Shown: positions 1 through 7,767, counted from the first letter of the stretch. The stretch: 64,000 bases of DNA from an uncultured Aquimarina sp. (GCA_947492105.1 CANLMN010000023.1:1-64000); one strand, 5' to 3'. Numbers and translations: made by a program. The notes: generated by a model from the letters alone, not told the origin.

Positions 1-55
1 GAAAAGTTACCAAAGCCAACTCAAATATCAATTTCTAACCAGAAATGCTGCCTGA

Positions 56-586
56 GTTTTTCAGCAGACCCTAAATAATTATGATATTGATGGTAATAGC
101 ACACAAATCAAATTTGACGGTGAGACTAAGTCATCTTACATTTATAATGCTGAGACTGGAATGGATGAATTTTTGCATAATTATGACTATCTTAGATCAA
201 GTACACCTGGAATAGGAATTTTAAATGATTGGTATAATTCTACAAAAATAGTAGGAGACCAGTTAGGTGGTGCTCTTGTCAATGGTGTTCAGGGAGTAGG
301 GATATTGCTTTATGAAGGAATAGTAAATGGAAGAGATTTTGGAGGATATGATGCTTCTGATTTAGGTTATGAGCCAGTATTGGATATGACAACGACTACT
401 CTTAATAATAATGGAAGATCTATAGTTGTTAATTTACATGGAAATGGAGCGGAGGGATTTGTGAAAACATATGCTCGGAGTTTATTAAGATTACTACCTT
501 TCAAAGCTAATATAGGTAATAATGCTGCATCAGACATGTTGATATCTTCTCAAATAAGATCAAGAACAAGGTCGTTACTGGAATGA
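56..586 (+). pseudogene. Orphan toxin-like C-terminal fragment (RHS-tail style)
   Basis: The frame is open from just after a stop at 53-55 to the stop at 584-586; the first ATG is at 161. The product is Gly/Asn-rich, with a segment around GALVNGVQGVGILLYEG that could be a glycine-rich helix and a basic C-terminus (SQIRSRTRSLLE). I do not recognise the family. Its position, next to small orphan ORFs and upstream of an RHS-type pseudogene with an effector domain, suggests a displaced polymorphic-toxin tail. That is inference. The lack of a start near the opening of the frame and of any N-terminal translocation module argues for a fragment rather than a complete gene. If translation began at ATG 161 the protein would have 141 residues. 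Confidence 0.45.
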
Positions 587-595
587 AATTAAATT

Positions 596-766
596 ATGTT
601 AGATGTAATTGTAGAATATATAGTAGAATTGTTATTTCAATATATAGGTCAATCTATTAGATGGTTGTTTTTTTTGGGGAAACGAAATTTTAATGATTTA
701 GGAGATAGCCATTATAATTATATTTTAACTATTTTATTTTATTTGGTTCTGGGCTCTCTTGGTTAA
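596..766 (+). CDS. Small hydrophobic protein, unknown function (56 aa)
   Basis: An ATG at 596 lies 9 bp after the stop of the preceding toxin-like tail and opens 56 codons ending in TAA at 764. The product starts MLDVIVEYIVELLFQYIGQS and ends with a hydrophobic stretch (ILTILFYLVLGSLG), so it could be a small membrane protein with two short hydrophobic segments. Tight spacing behind a toxin-like tail is the arrangement expected of an immunity gene, but no family is recognisable. Codon use is AT-rich like the neighbours. It may also be a random short frame. Confidence 0.35.
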   Translation: MLDVIVEYIVELLFQYIGQSIRWLFFLGKRNFNDLGDSHYNYILTILFYLVLGSLG

Positions 767-826
767 TTAGCATTTGTGAAAAAATGGTTATTTGTTTTTG
801 AGATTGTTTTTTAAATGGAAGGAAAA

Positions 827-1360
827 ATGAAGAATAGTAGAATAGAAATCATTATTTACGTGTTTTTTGTCTTGTTTTTTTTAAACTCATGTATTTTGAA
901 CAAATCGAAAAGTAAGCAGAAAAAAGAGGTCTTGACAAATCATTTAAAATTTAAGAATAAATCCAAAATACCTTTGATCAAAAATTGTAAAAACAATCAA
1001 ACAAAAGAATGTTTGTTAAATTCTATTAATAACATGATATTGTCTGAGGTAAATGAAAGAAATCTGATTTTGACAAAAGATACTCTAAAAATAGGTGTTC
1101 GTATTAATAAAGATGGCACGACTTCTATTTTGAAAAATGAAACAACTAATTTAGATTTAAAGAATGTTACTTTTGATGTTTTAAGTTCCATGAATATTAT
1201 TGAACCAGCCTATTTTGAAAGCCAAAATAGTTATAAAGCTGTTGCATATTTTTGGTATGTATTTATAGAAAATAATGAATTAGTAAGTACCCCCGCTAGT
1301 AGTGATGGTTTTTTGTATGGATTAGCAGGTTCGGCACGAGCGAGACGCTCGCCCCGCTAG
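827..1360 (+). CDS. Lipoprotein, unknown function, 3' end replaced by a REP hairpin
   Basis: The N-terminus MKNSRIEIIIYVFFVLFFLNSC is a lipoprotein signal peptide with Cys after LNS. I prefer the Met at 827, which has AAGGA just upstream, over the Met at 815. The mature part is Lys/Asn-rich and of unknown function. The natural reading continues to about ENNELVSTP. After that the frame enters a CCCCGCTAG element and then the REP palindrome, so the last residues (GSARARRSPR) are encoded by repeat DNA and the original C-terminus is lost. A periplasm-facing lipoprotein beside toxin-like fragments could be an old immunity protein; this is inference from position only. Confidence 0.5.
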   Translation: MKNSRIEIIIYVFFVLFFLNSCILNKSKSKQKKEVLTNHLKFKNKSKIPLIKNCKNNQTKECLLNSINNMILSEVNERNLILTKDTLKIGVRINKDGTTSILKNETTNLDLKNVTFDVLSSMNIIEPAYFESQNSYKAVAYFWYVFIENNELVSTPASSDGFLYGLAGSARARRSPR

Positions 1361-1381
1361 CGCGAGCGTCTCGCTCGTGCC
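1333..1381. repeat. REP-type palindrome: perfect 19-bp hairpin
   Basis: GGCACGAGCGAGACGCTCG at 1333-1351 is the exact reverse complement of 1363-1381, with an 11-nt loop. It is far more GC-rich than its surroundings. The right half recurs at 1735-1755, next to a RAYT transposase fragment, as expected of REP/BIME elements mobilised by RAYT proteins. Confidence 0.8.
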
Positions 1382-1479
1382 GTTCCGAGTAAGTACATAT
1401 GAGTAAAAAAGTAAAGAATGAAAAGTATCATAACCCAAAAGACTATCAGAAACGATAGTCTTTTTGTATTTTAGTTCCA
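1352..1479 (+). repeat. Direct repeat copy 1 (REP half plus terminator-like hairpin)
   Basis: This ~128-bp block begins CCCCGCTAGCGCGAGCG, runs through CATATGAGTAAAAAAGTAAA and ends at TTTTTGTATTTTAGTT. It recurs with few changes at 1727-1855. It contains a perfect 7-bp hairpin, GACTATC/GATAGTC (1441-1460), followed by five T, which looks like an intrinsic terminator. The RAYT start codon comes directly at its end. Confidence 0.8.
1441..1465 (+). terminator. Terminator-like hairpin in repeat copy 1
   Basis: GACTATC, a 6-nt loop, GATAGTC, then TTTTT. In copy 2 (1816-1840) the stem has GACTGTC in place of GACTATC, which keeps pairing through a G-U wobble. Confidence 0.6.
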
Positions 1480-1763
1480 TGAGTAGAAAATACAAATTCC
1501 ATAATCCTTCAGCAGTATATTTTATAAGCTTTGCAACGGTATATTGGATAGATGTCTTTACACGTCAGGCATACTTTTCGGTAATTGCAGAAAGTCTTGA
1601 ATATTGCAGAAAAGAAAAAGGAATGGAGATTTATGCCTATTGTTTTATGCCAAGTCATGTCCATTTGATCTTCCGAGCGGCTAATGAAAACCCATCAGAT
1701 TTGATCAGAGATTTTAAAGGGTTTACCCCCGCTAGCGCGAGCGTCTCGCTCGTGCCGTTCTGA
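1479..1763 (+). pseudogene. Truncated RAYT (REP-associated tyrosine transposase, Y1_Tnp)
   Basis: MSRKYKFHNPSAVYFISFAT followed by the HUH metal-binding motif in FMPSHVHLIF is the N-terminal half of an IS200-like/RAYT single-strand transposase. I start at ATG 1479 rather than the TTG at 1464, because the family begins MSRKYKFHNP. After DFKGFT (about residue 83) the frame runs into the second repeat copy and stops at 1761. The rest of the domain, including the expected catalytic Tyr helix, is missing, so the enzyme should be dead. The gene is enclosed by the very repeats its family mobilises. Confidence 0.85.
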
Positions 1764-1855
1764 GTAAGCCCATATGAGTAAAAAAGTAAATAATAAAAAG
1801 TTTCATAACCAAAAAGACTGTCTGTAGTGATAGTCTTTTTGTATTTTAGTTTCCA
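1727..1855 (+). repeat. Direct repeat copy 2
   Basis: This is the second copy of the 1352-1479 block, with substitutions but the same layout: CCCCCGCTAGCGCGAGCG, CGTGCCGTTC, CATATGAGTAAAAAAGTAAA, a hairpin at 1816-1835, then TTTTTGTATTTTAGTTTCCATG. It carries only the right half of the long palindrome. It interrupts the RAYT reading frame. Confidence 0.8.
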
Positions 1856-1957
1856 TGTATCCATCCGAGCAATTGCATCTTTCCAGTTTGCAACTAGTAC
1901 CGTCACATCTTGGCAGGTACAACAAGCTGCTTAGCCTTTGGTAAAGTGTCTCTGAAT

Positions 1958-2263
1958 TTATCCTTTAGTAAGAAAATTAGGATCGATTTTCCATTGTCGA
2001 TGTGTTTTTTTTTCTGTCACATTAATGGTTTTTTTATTGGTTTTAATAACCCACCCTTTATATTCCGTACCATTATGAAACCAAGATACTGTATCTCCTT
2101 TTTTAAAGGTTCTCATAGTTTTTTGATAATCAGAATCCTCTTTGGTTTTAATAGTATCTATAACAAGATGATTAAGCCAGGAGAGTTGCTCAATGGTCAT
2201 CTTTTGTAAAATAGGACTATACTTTTTTTCTAGCTCAATCCTATCAATCTCTTTCTCTAACAT
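1958..2263 (-). CDS. Small SH3-like domain protein, unknown function (101 aa)
   Basis: The product begins MLEKEIDRIELEKKYSPILQ. Its N-terminal half is helical (TIEQLSWLNHLVIDTIKT). Its C-terminal half looks like a small beta-barrel: FKKGDTVSWFHNGTEYKGWV, then a Lys-rich strand and RQWKIDP. This resembles conserved bacterial hypothetical proteins with an SH3-like fold; I know no assigned function. Just past the stop, in another frame, the DNA reads LKDKFRDTLPKAKQLVVPAKM before a stop at 1903-1905. A frameshift near the 3' end may therefore have removed a natural C-terminus. The gene is a small cargo-like gene between mobile-element remnants. Confidence 0.55.
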   Translation of the reverse strand: MLEKEIDRIELEKKYSPILQKMTIEQLSWLNHLVIDTIKTKEDSDYQKTMRTFKKGDTVSWFHNGTEYKGWVIKTNKKTINVTEKKTHRQWKIDPNFLTKG

Positions 2264-2312
2264 AATTTAAGAATACGCTTTTTTAGCATTAAAATCACGT
2301 ATTAGTGCAACT

Positions 2313-2534
2313 ATGGTAATAGTTGAGAAACGTGTTCTGTATCAAGTTCTAAATCAGTACTACCTACCAAATGATGAGTTGAAAAATATTTGCCAAGTAG
2401 AACATTCTAGACACAGAAGTTTCGGTAATTTTCTTAGCGATATGATCGCTGGACTTATTGCCTATAGTTTTCTGCCTAAAAAACCTCAAATCAAATTTCA
2501 AACGCAAAATACAAATCAAATTTATTTGTTTTAA
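2313..2534 (+). pseudogene. C-terminal remnant of an IS982-family transposase
   Basis: From about residue 20 the product reads NDELKNICQVEHSRHRSFGN, then an AGLIAYSFLPKKPQIKF tail. This matches my memory of the extreme C-terminus of Bacteroidota IS982 DDE transposases (ND.LKN..QIEHSRHRS...LIAY). The catalytic core is absent, and the first ~19 residues do not look like transposase. Only the 3' end of an insertion sequence survives. It directly precedes the RHS remnant, so the insertion probably broke that gene. Confidence 0.7.
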
Positions 2535-2535
2535 T

Positions 2536-3378
2536 AATCGAACTCAGGTTGCTAGTTTGCCAATAATAACTAGTGAGCATAATCCTTATGCAAAGGATTA
2601 TGATGATAATCGAAAAGATATCATACGATCGGGTGAGAGCTTGACCATTAGTGCCAACAAATCGATTACCCTCAAACCAGGTTTTCATGCACAAGTAGGA
2701 AGAACGTTTAATACATGATTAGGAACTGCCGAAATAAGAAATAGTAATGCAGGAACCTTTGTAGCGAATAGTAAAGGTGATTATAAGGTATCCGGAATTA
2801 CCTATGATGCCAACGGGAATATCCAGTCTCTTAACAGGAACAAGCATACTGCTAATGGTAAGAATGAGATGGATCAACTGTCGTATAATTACAAAAAAGA
2901 TAAACCAAATCAACTCTTACGTGTAGATGAGGCTGTAATAGCTGCTACGGATGCTGATGATATTAAGGATCAATACGATGAGAATTATGTTTACAATGAT
3001 ATCGGACAGTTGATCTATGATTTCGAAAATGTAAGTAAAGAAGATAAAGATAAAATTAATAATCAAAATACGATACCAGAGGATTTAATTACTTATTTTT
3101 ATAATGCAAGTGGTTTAGTAACCAAAGTTAATGTAGGTACTGCGCCATTAATAGAATTTTTTTATAATGATAAGAACCATAGAGTACGCAAACAAGCGTA
3201 TTATAATTACAGAGATGGAGGTTTACCGTATGTAGAACATTACGTAAGAGATGCCTCAGGGACTGTGATGGCTATTTATAGGGACAGTAAGGTCTTAGAG
3301 CATATGATCATGGTGGATCACGTTTGGGAGTATATAAGCGACAAGTTACAGGAGCATCACCTTACTTTTATGAACTAA
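2536..3378 (+). pseudogene. RHS/YD-repeat protein, broken N-terminal part
   Basis: After the IS remnant the frame resumes inside a gene. GESLTISANKSITLKPGFHA is a segment common in Bacteroidota RHS-associated proteins. It ends at an in-frame TGA (2716-2718), and the same frame continues with YD-type repeats (GITYDANGNIQSLNRN, YDENYVYNDIGQLIYDFENV, YFYNASGLVTKVN) and YVRDASGTVMAIYRDSKVLE. Near 3310 one base appears to be missing: HMIMVDHVWEY stands where the family reads HMI.GGSRLGVYKRQ, and reading moves to the +2-relative frame that continues at 3324. So the gene has a truncated 5' end, an internal stop and a frameshift. Its working relatives are large surface or secreted repeat-barrel proteins that encapsulate a C-terminal toxin. 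Confidence 0.8.
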
Positions 3379-4379
3379 CAGACCATTTAGGTAATGTAAG
3401 AGCTGTGGTTTCCAAAGAAACTAATGAGACCGTAGCTATCAAAGGAGCAACGGATTACTATCCTTTTGGGATGCCAATGCCTAATCGAAATCTAAAAGGT
3501 GATTACAGATACGCTTATCAAGGACAGGAAGTTGATCCTGAAACTGGGAAAGAAGCGTTCCAACTTAGGTTATGGGATAGTCGTATCGGACGGTGGTTAA
3601 CTACAGACCCTGCAAGACAACACCCTAGCCCATACTTGGGTATGGGAAATAATCCTATTAGTCGTATAGATCCTGATGGAGGAGAAGACTGGTTTTATGA
3701 TTTGAATGGGAATTTAGTTTATGATGAAAATGTTCATAATCAAGCTGATGTTGATAGGCTGTATGGAAGTGGTGATCTACTTAGTGGAGGAGTTTACAAA
3801 GCAGCAACGTTTCGTGAAAACGGAAGACTTTTCTTAAGTAATGGTTCAATAGAAAGTCTAATTGGTGGCGAAACGGAATTTTGGTTGGATGCTGTTGTAA
3901 TTAACAGTGAACCTCGTTGGTTAGGTACAGCAAGACAAGAGTTAGGGCAAACGGAAATACTTGGATCTCAACATAATCCTAGAATTTTAGAGTATCTACA
4001 TACAACAGGGTCTTGGTGGACAACAGATGAAACTCCTTGGTGTTCTGCCTTTTGTAACTGGGTAATGATACAATCAGGTATTGAAGGAACCAATAGTGCA
4101 GCTGCCTTAAGTTGGAGAAATTGGCAAGGAAGTGTTACTTTAGATAGACCAGCTGTAGGAGCAATTGCTGTTAAAACTAGAGCAGGTGGAGGACACGTTG
4201 GTTTTGTAGCAGGTATAAATGCTGGTGGTCAAATTGTAATTTTAGGAGGAAATCAAAATGATAGTGTAAACTATAGTGCATTTTCTGCAAATTTCACTTA
4301 TCACTTCCCCACAGGTTATACTCCTGATTATTCTTTACCTCTTTTGGAAGTAACCAATGGCACAGTTTCACAACAATAA
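3324..4379 (+). CDS. RHS-associated core plus C-terminal NlpC/P60-like amidase (TIGR02594-type) effector
   Basis: This is the 3' continuation of the frameshifted RHS gene. Residues ~8-120 carry the RHS-associated core: YFYELTDHLGNVRAVV, DYYPFGMPMPNRN, YAYQGQEVDPETGKEAFQLR, then DPARQHPSPYLGMGNNPISR and the DPDGGED cleavage-type boundary. A variable tail follows. From about residue 200 (PRWLGTARQELGQTEI...) it matches the TIGR02594 peptidoglycan amidase type: Cys in TPWCSAFCNWVM as the likely nucleophile, His in GGGHVGFVAG, and ILGGNQNDSVNYS. The expected activity is cleavage of peptidoglycan peptide bonds in a competitor's periplasm. The toxin domain is intact but the N-terminal delivery part is not, so it is probably silent unless expressed from an internal start (the open frame begins at TTG 3324). 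Confidence 0.75.
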   Translation: MGVYKRQVTGASPYFYELTDHLGNVRAVVSKETNETVAIKGATDYYPFGMPMPNRNLKGDYRYAYQGQEVDPETGKEAFQLRLWDSRIGRWLTTDPARQHPSPYLGMGNNPISRIDPDGGEDWFYDLNGNLVYDENVHNQADVDRLYGSGDLLSGGVYKAATFRENGRLFLSNGSIESLIGGETEFWLDAVVINSEPRWLGTARQELGQTEILGSQHNPRILEYLHTTGSWWTTDETPWCSAFCNWVMIQSGIEGTNSAAALSWRNWQGSVTLDRPAVGAIAVKTRAGGGHVGFVAGINAGGQIVILGGNQNDSVNYSAFSANFTYHFPTGYTPDYSLPLLEVTNGTVSQQ

Positions 4380-4395
4380 TTATTAATAAATAAAA

Positions 4396-5040
4396 ATGAC
4401 ACAATCTTTAAAATTTACGATTAGTTTTATATTTATTTCCATTGTTTTGAGTTGTAATAATCAAAATGATAGTAATAAAAATATCAACAAAACAAACGAA
4501 ATCAAAATCGAAAAAAAAGCCAAAGAAGATACATTAGTTAAGAATACACAAACTAAAATCAGTAATAAAATCGAATGTGACTATTCTGAAAAATTTGATT
4601 TGTTAAAAAAGAATATTGAATTAAATGATAAGGAAAAAATAAGTAATTATTTCAACTTCCCTTTTTCTGATAACAATATTTGGTATCTCATATCATTAAA
4701 TAAACAAAGTGAAGATTATAAATCAGATTCTGATTTTAATAAAGAAGACTTAGCAAAGCATTTAGAGTCAATTTTTCCTAAAAACTTTACCACGCTATTA
4801 TCTAATGTTGAAACAAACATTTTTTTTAACACTGGAGTTTTTGAAACAAATAAAATAAAGATCAAAGAAGGAAGCCATAAATTAAGGACTATTTTTAATG
4901 ATTCTAGTAAAGAGCTAGTCTTATCCCTTTATAGTGAGTATAATGATAGTGGAGAAATATTTCAGACTATGATTAATTACGTATTTCAATATGATGAAAA
5001 ATGTAATTTAAAGCTAAAGAATATTCATATAGCTGGGTAA
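4396..5040 (+). CDS. Lipoprotein, candidate immunity protein for the amidase toxin
   Basis: The N-terminus MTQSLKFTISFIFISIVLSC is a lipoprotein signal (VLSC), so the protein is anchored in a membrane and faces the periplasm. A Lys/Asn-rich linker follows, then a ~150-residue domain (EKFDLLKKNIELNDKEKISN ... CNLKLKNIHIAG) that I cannot assign. It begins 17 bp after the stop of the amidase-tailed RHS gene on the same strand. Amidase effectors are typically neutralised by periplasmic or lipoprotein immunity proteins encoded directly downstream, so this role is likely. It is inferred from position and localisation, not from homology. Confidence 0.6.
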   Translation: MTQSLKFTISFIFISIVLSCNNQNDSNKNINKTNEIKIEKKAKEDTLVKNTQTKISNKIECDYSEKFDLLKKNIELNDKEKISNYFNFPFSDNNIWYLISLNKQSEDYKSDSDFNKEDLAKHLESIFPKNFTTLLSNVETNIFFNTGVFETNKIKIKEGSHKLRTIFNDSSKELVLSLYSEYNDSGEIFQTMINYVFQYDEKCNLKLKNIHIAG

Positions 5041-5122
5041 ACTAAGTTACCCCCCGCTCCGCAAAGTCTACCGACTTTGAGGAATGATCAAAGACGATAG
5101 GTCAAAATATAATAGAAATAGT

Positions 5123-5161
5123 AAAACAGTCACGTTTTGTAAAAAGATGTGGCTGTTTTTT
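5123..5161 (+). terminator. Intrinsic terminator after the candidate immunity gene
   Basis: AAAACAGTCAC (5123-5133) pairs with GTGGCTGTTTT (5149-5159), eleven pairs with one G-U, ending in a T run. Confidence 0.65.
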
Positions 5162-5568
5162 ACAAGGTTTTAAGTTTAGCAGCTTGAGGGAGGTTGTTTC
5201 CGCTGGTTCATAAGCTGTAACCACTAGTGCCATCCCTGCTCCTTCAAACGCTGGTGGCGGTATGAGTAAGCAAAGGGATACCCTGCTGCCAATAGTGATA
5301 AATGACATCGGATTTTTAAAAAAAAAAGAATAAAAAGAGTAACATTTAACTGCTTTCTTACACTAACTAAGTAGTTGTTGATTAAATGTCTTAAAATCAT
5401 GCTTTTTATACCAAAGAAACAAATGATAGTTGGCAAAGCTAAAAACCCGATGATCCATAAATCTGATTTTCAACTTAGAGTCTCTTCCGTAGGACTTCTG
5501 ATCTCTAGCCGTCGATTGCTGTCAATGAATTTAATTCCTTGCAAATGGAATAATTATGTCGCAAATAC

Positions 5569-5576
5569 TATCTTTG
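5569..5576 (+). promoter_or_regulatory. -7 promoter element for the secretion-like operon
   Basis: TATCTTTG matches the Bacteroidota -7 consensus TAnnTTTG and lies 19 bp before ATG 5596. A TTG at 5539-5541 is 27 bp upstream, which is longer than the usual spacing, so the -33 part is weak. Confidence 0.4.
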
Positions 5577-5595
5577 CATCAATAAAAATTGGACA

Positions 5596-6345
5596 ATGAA
5601 ACATCCCTTAGTTTCTTCTAAATGCGTAGTAATTTGCGGTATACTCCTGTTTCTTTTGAGCTGTCGTACGATCACTTTTGATCAGAATGTAACACATACA
5701 GCAATCAAAACACCCGTAGCTCTAGGGATGATCGGTTTACAAGAAGGTACCATTTTTTCATCGCGTTTTGAGGTGACGACTATACCTGTATTGGATCAGA
5801 AAGTACGTGTATTGCCTACGGTGGCAGATTTTTGTAGAAAAACTTTTAAGAAATACAATAAAGCAACACCAGATAATAGACAACAAGTAACCTATGTCGA
5901 TTCTTTGGAACAAAAACCAAGGTTTGTCAAACTAGCGATTATTGACAAATTAGCTTATAAAAACGCTCTAGTTACGGATAATAATAAAAAAGTATTGACT
6001 TATCTCAAAATGCAAAAGGAAGCCCATGTTGTAACAACGGTTACGGTAGCATTTGCGCAAGAAACGATACAAATGATTCAAGAAGCAGATGCGGTTTTTT
6101 TGACAAATAAAAAGCAAAAACAATATAGTTTAGAGTTGATTCGAGATAATCAACCATTTGCAACGCTAGATTTTAATAAGGGGACGATCTTTGCGTATGA
6201 GCTCTCCCGTTTTTGTTGGGGTGTTGATAAACGAAATAGAGCGATTTTGTGGGATGTCGTGGATCAGAATAGTAGCTGTCCTGGTAATTCCTCTAAGGAT
6301 GCGATCAGGGCAGAGGAGCGCAATGCAACAACGTATAAACTGTAG
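5596..6345 (+). CDS. Lipoprotein, first gene of the type II secretion-like cluster
   Basis: Residues 1-23 (MKHPLVSSKCVVICGILLFL then LSC) form a lipoprotein signal. The mature domain is unassigned. It alternates beta-like segments (HVVTTVTVAFAQETIQMI, AVFLTNKKQKQYSLELI) and contains three Cys, two of them in FCRKTF and RFCWGV. It is separated by only 3 bp from the next lipoprotein gene and heads a co-directional run ending with GspF, so it probably belongs to the same envelope machine. A pilotin-like or accessory role is possible but not shown by the sequence. Confidence 0.6.
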   Translation: MKHPLVSSKCVVICGILLFLLSCRTITFDQNVTHTAIKTPVALGMIGLQEGTIFSSRFEVTTIPVLDQKVRVLPTVADFCRKTFKKYNKATPDNRQQVTYVDSLEQKPRFVKLAIIDKLAYKNALVTDNNKKVLTYLKMQKEAHVVTTVTVAFAQETIQMIQEADAVFLTNKKQKQYSLELIRDNQPFATLDFNKGTIFAYELSRFCWGVDKRNRAILWDVVDQNSSCPGNSSKDAIRAEERNATTYKL

Positions 6346-6348
6346 GTT

Positions 6349-7287
6349 ATGAGAAAAAATTCAAAGAAATTACTGGTGTTGTTGATGATACTCCCTCTTG
6401 CGTTTTTAGGATGTGAGGAAATCTTGTTCGAAGCAGAGCTCCAAGAAGAAAATGTAATTGCTATAACCCCAGGTGCAGATATAGAAATTAGGAAAACTAC
6501 TGTGGATTTTGCTTGGGAAGAACTTCTAGAAGCGACCTCCTATCAATTACAGATTGCGACACCAGATTTTGCAAATGCTCAGCAGTTGGTTGTGGATTCT
6601 ATTTTGATTGACACCGAATTTCAAAAGGTATTAGAAGCAGGTTCTTATGAATGGAGAGTACGTGCGGTTTCCGGAAGCTCTAAAAGTCCGTATACAACAA
6701 CAAATTTTAAGATAATCGAGGTGCAAGATTTTACAGCAAGAAATGTGTCCTTAATCAGTCCAGAAATCAATGAGATGACAAACCAAAAAGCACAAACACT
6801 GAGGTGGGCAGCAGTAACGGATGCGACATTATATACCATTCAGTTAATACATCAAAATGGGGAGGTTATTGTTGCGGAGACAACAGCAGATACTTCGATG
6901 TCAATAGTATTTCCAGAAGGAATAGTTGTTTGGCAGGTTCGAGCAGAAAAAGGAGAGGAAAAAACCGTTTTTTCTCCAAGGACACTAACCGTAGATCTTC
7001 AAAAACCAAATATGCCAGAACCAACAACTCCTGTTGATAAAAGTAATAGTACAGACAAAAGTGTACGTTTTACATGGACAAGAGCTGCTTTAGTAGGCGC
7101 TACGGAGTTTGATAGTTTGTATGTTTATAAGGATGAGTTATTAGAAAATTTGGAAACTAAACAACGGGTAACATCACCAACAGAAATCACATTAACCGCA
7201 GCTACATATTATTGGCATGTCAAGGGCTTTGACGAGGCAGGTAATGAAGGAGATGCTAGTGAGGTGTTTTCGTTTGTGATTAATTAG
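6349..7287 (+). CDS. Lipoprotein with three fibronectin III-like repeats
   Basis: The signal peptide ends in the lipobox LAFLGC at Cys22. Three related ~85-residue beta-sandwich units follow. Each has an aromatic FxW/LRW strand and a YxxQ/L strand: VDFAWEELLEATSYQLQIA, LRWAAVTDATLYTIQL and VRFTWTRAALVGATEFDSLY. Each closes with a strand such as YEWRVRAVS, VVWQVRAE or YYWHVKGFDEAGN, typical of fibronectin type III-like domains. It is probably a surface or periplasmic scaffold working with the pseudopilin genes just downstream. No catalytic motif is visible. Confidence 0.65.
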   Translation: MRKNSKKLLVLLMILPLAFLGCEEILFEAELQEENVIAITPGADIEIRKTTVDFAWEELLEATSYQLQIATPDFANAQQLVVDSILIDTEFQKVLEAGSYEWRVRAVSGSSKSPYTTTNFKIIEVQDFTARNVSLISPEINEMTNQKAQTLRWAAVTDATLYTIQLIHQNGEVIVAETTADTSMSIVFPEGIVVWQVRAEKGEEKTVFSPRTLTVDLQKPNMPEPTTPVDKSNSTDKSVRFTWTRAALVGATEFDSLYVYKDELLENLETKQRVTSPTEITLTAATYYWHVKGFDEAGNEGDASEVFSFVIN

Positions 7288-7293
7288 ATAACG

Positions 7294-7767
7294 ATGCTCA
7301 AAGGAAAAAAAGGCTTGTATCTGTTATTCCCTATAGTTATTTTGATTTGGGGAACGATTATTTATCGTTTAGTAGATGCTTTTTCTGCAAAAGAAGAAAA
7401 AACAATGCAGACAGCGATGATAAGACCAATGAAAATACCATCTCTAGAGCGAGAAAAATTTACTATAGGAGCCGTAGAAAGAGATCCTTTTTTGGGAACA
7501 ATATATAGACCAGCAGCAAAGAAAACAATTAAGAAAACAAGTGCACTAAGAAAAAAAGATACCTTGATGTGGCCATCCGTTCGGTATAAAGGATTGGTGA
7601 CCGATAAGACTACAGGAAAAGCGGTGTATATAATAGAAGTCAATGGTATGACACAGTTGTTAAAACAAGAGCAAGCCGTGTCAGGGGTTACTTTAAAAAA
7701 AGGTAATAAGACATCGGTTGTAATGATTTTTAAAGGTGCCAGTAAGCAATTCTTGATATCAAATTGA
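7294..7767 (+). CDS. GspC/PilP-like inner-membrane protein
   Basis: A single N-terminal transmembrane helix (GLYLLFPIVILIWGTIIY) is followed by a linker containing RDPFLG, a signature also seen in PilP-type proteins. The small C-terminal beta domain (VRYKGLVTDKTTGKAVYIIE ... SVVMIFKGASKQFLI) resembles the HR domain of GspC or the PilP beta-sandwich. Such proteins link the inner-membrane platform to the outer-membrane secretin. The stop overlaps the next start by 4 bases (TTGA), which supports translational coupling. The assignment rests on motif, size and neighbours. Confidence 0.6.
   Translation: MLKGKKGLYLLFPIVILIWGTIIYRLVDAFSAKEEKTMQTAMIRPMKIPSLEREKFTIGAVERDPFLGTIYRPAAKKTIKKTSALRKKDTLMWPSVRYKGLVTDKTTGKAVYIIEVNGMTQLLKQEQAVSGVTLKKGNKTSVVMIFKGASKQFLISN

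Larger units (their letters stand above)
5041..5595. other. Intergenic region, 555 bp, no convincing gene
   Basis: It starts with TTACCCCCCGCTCCGC, echoing the CCCCGCT start of the REP-linked repeats, and a short imperfect palindrome (CTCCGCAAAGTC / GACTTTGAGGAA, 5054-5081). A terminator-like hairpin follows at 5123-5161. Frames of 68-74 codons exist but show no protein-like character. A TATCTTTG promoter element lies near the right edge. Confidence 0.5.

Noticed and set aside
1333-1381. Integron attC site or CRISPR repeat
   Set aside because: Only one full palindrome and no spacer array or integrase; the RAYT fragment beside it explains it as a REP element.
5375-5599. 74-codon frame before the secretion-like operon
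   Set aside because: No protein-like pattern, overlaps the -7 element and the start of the next gene.
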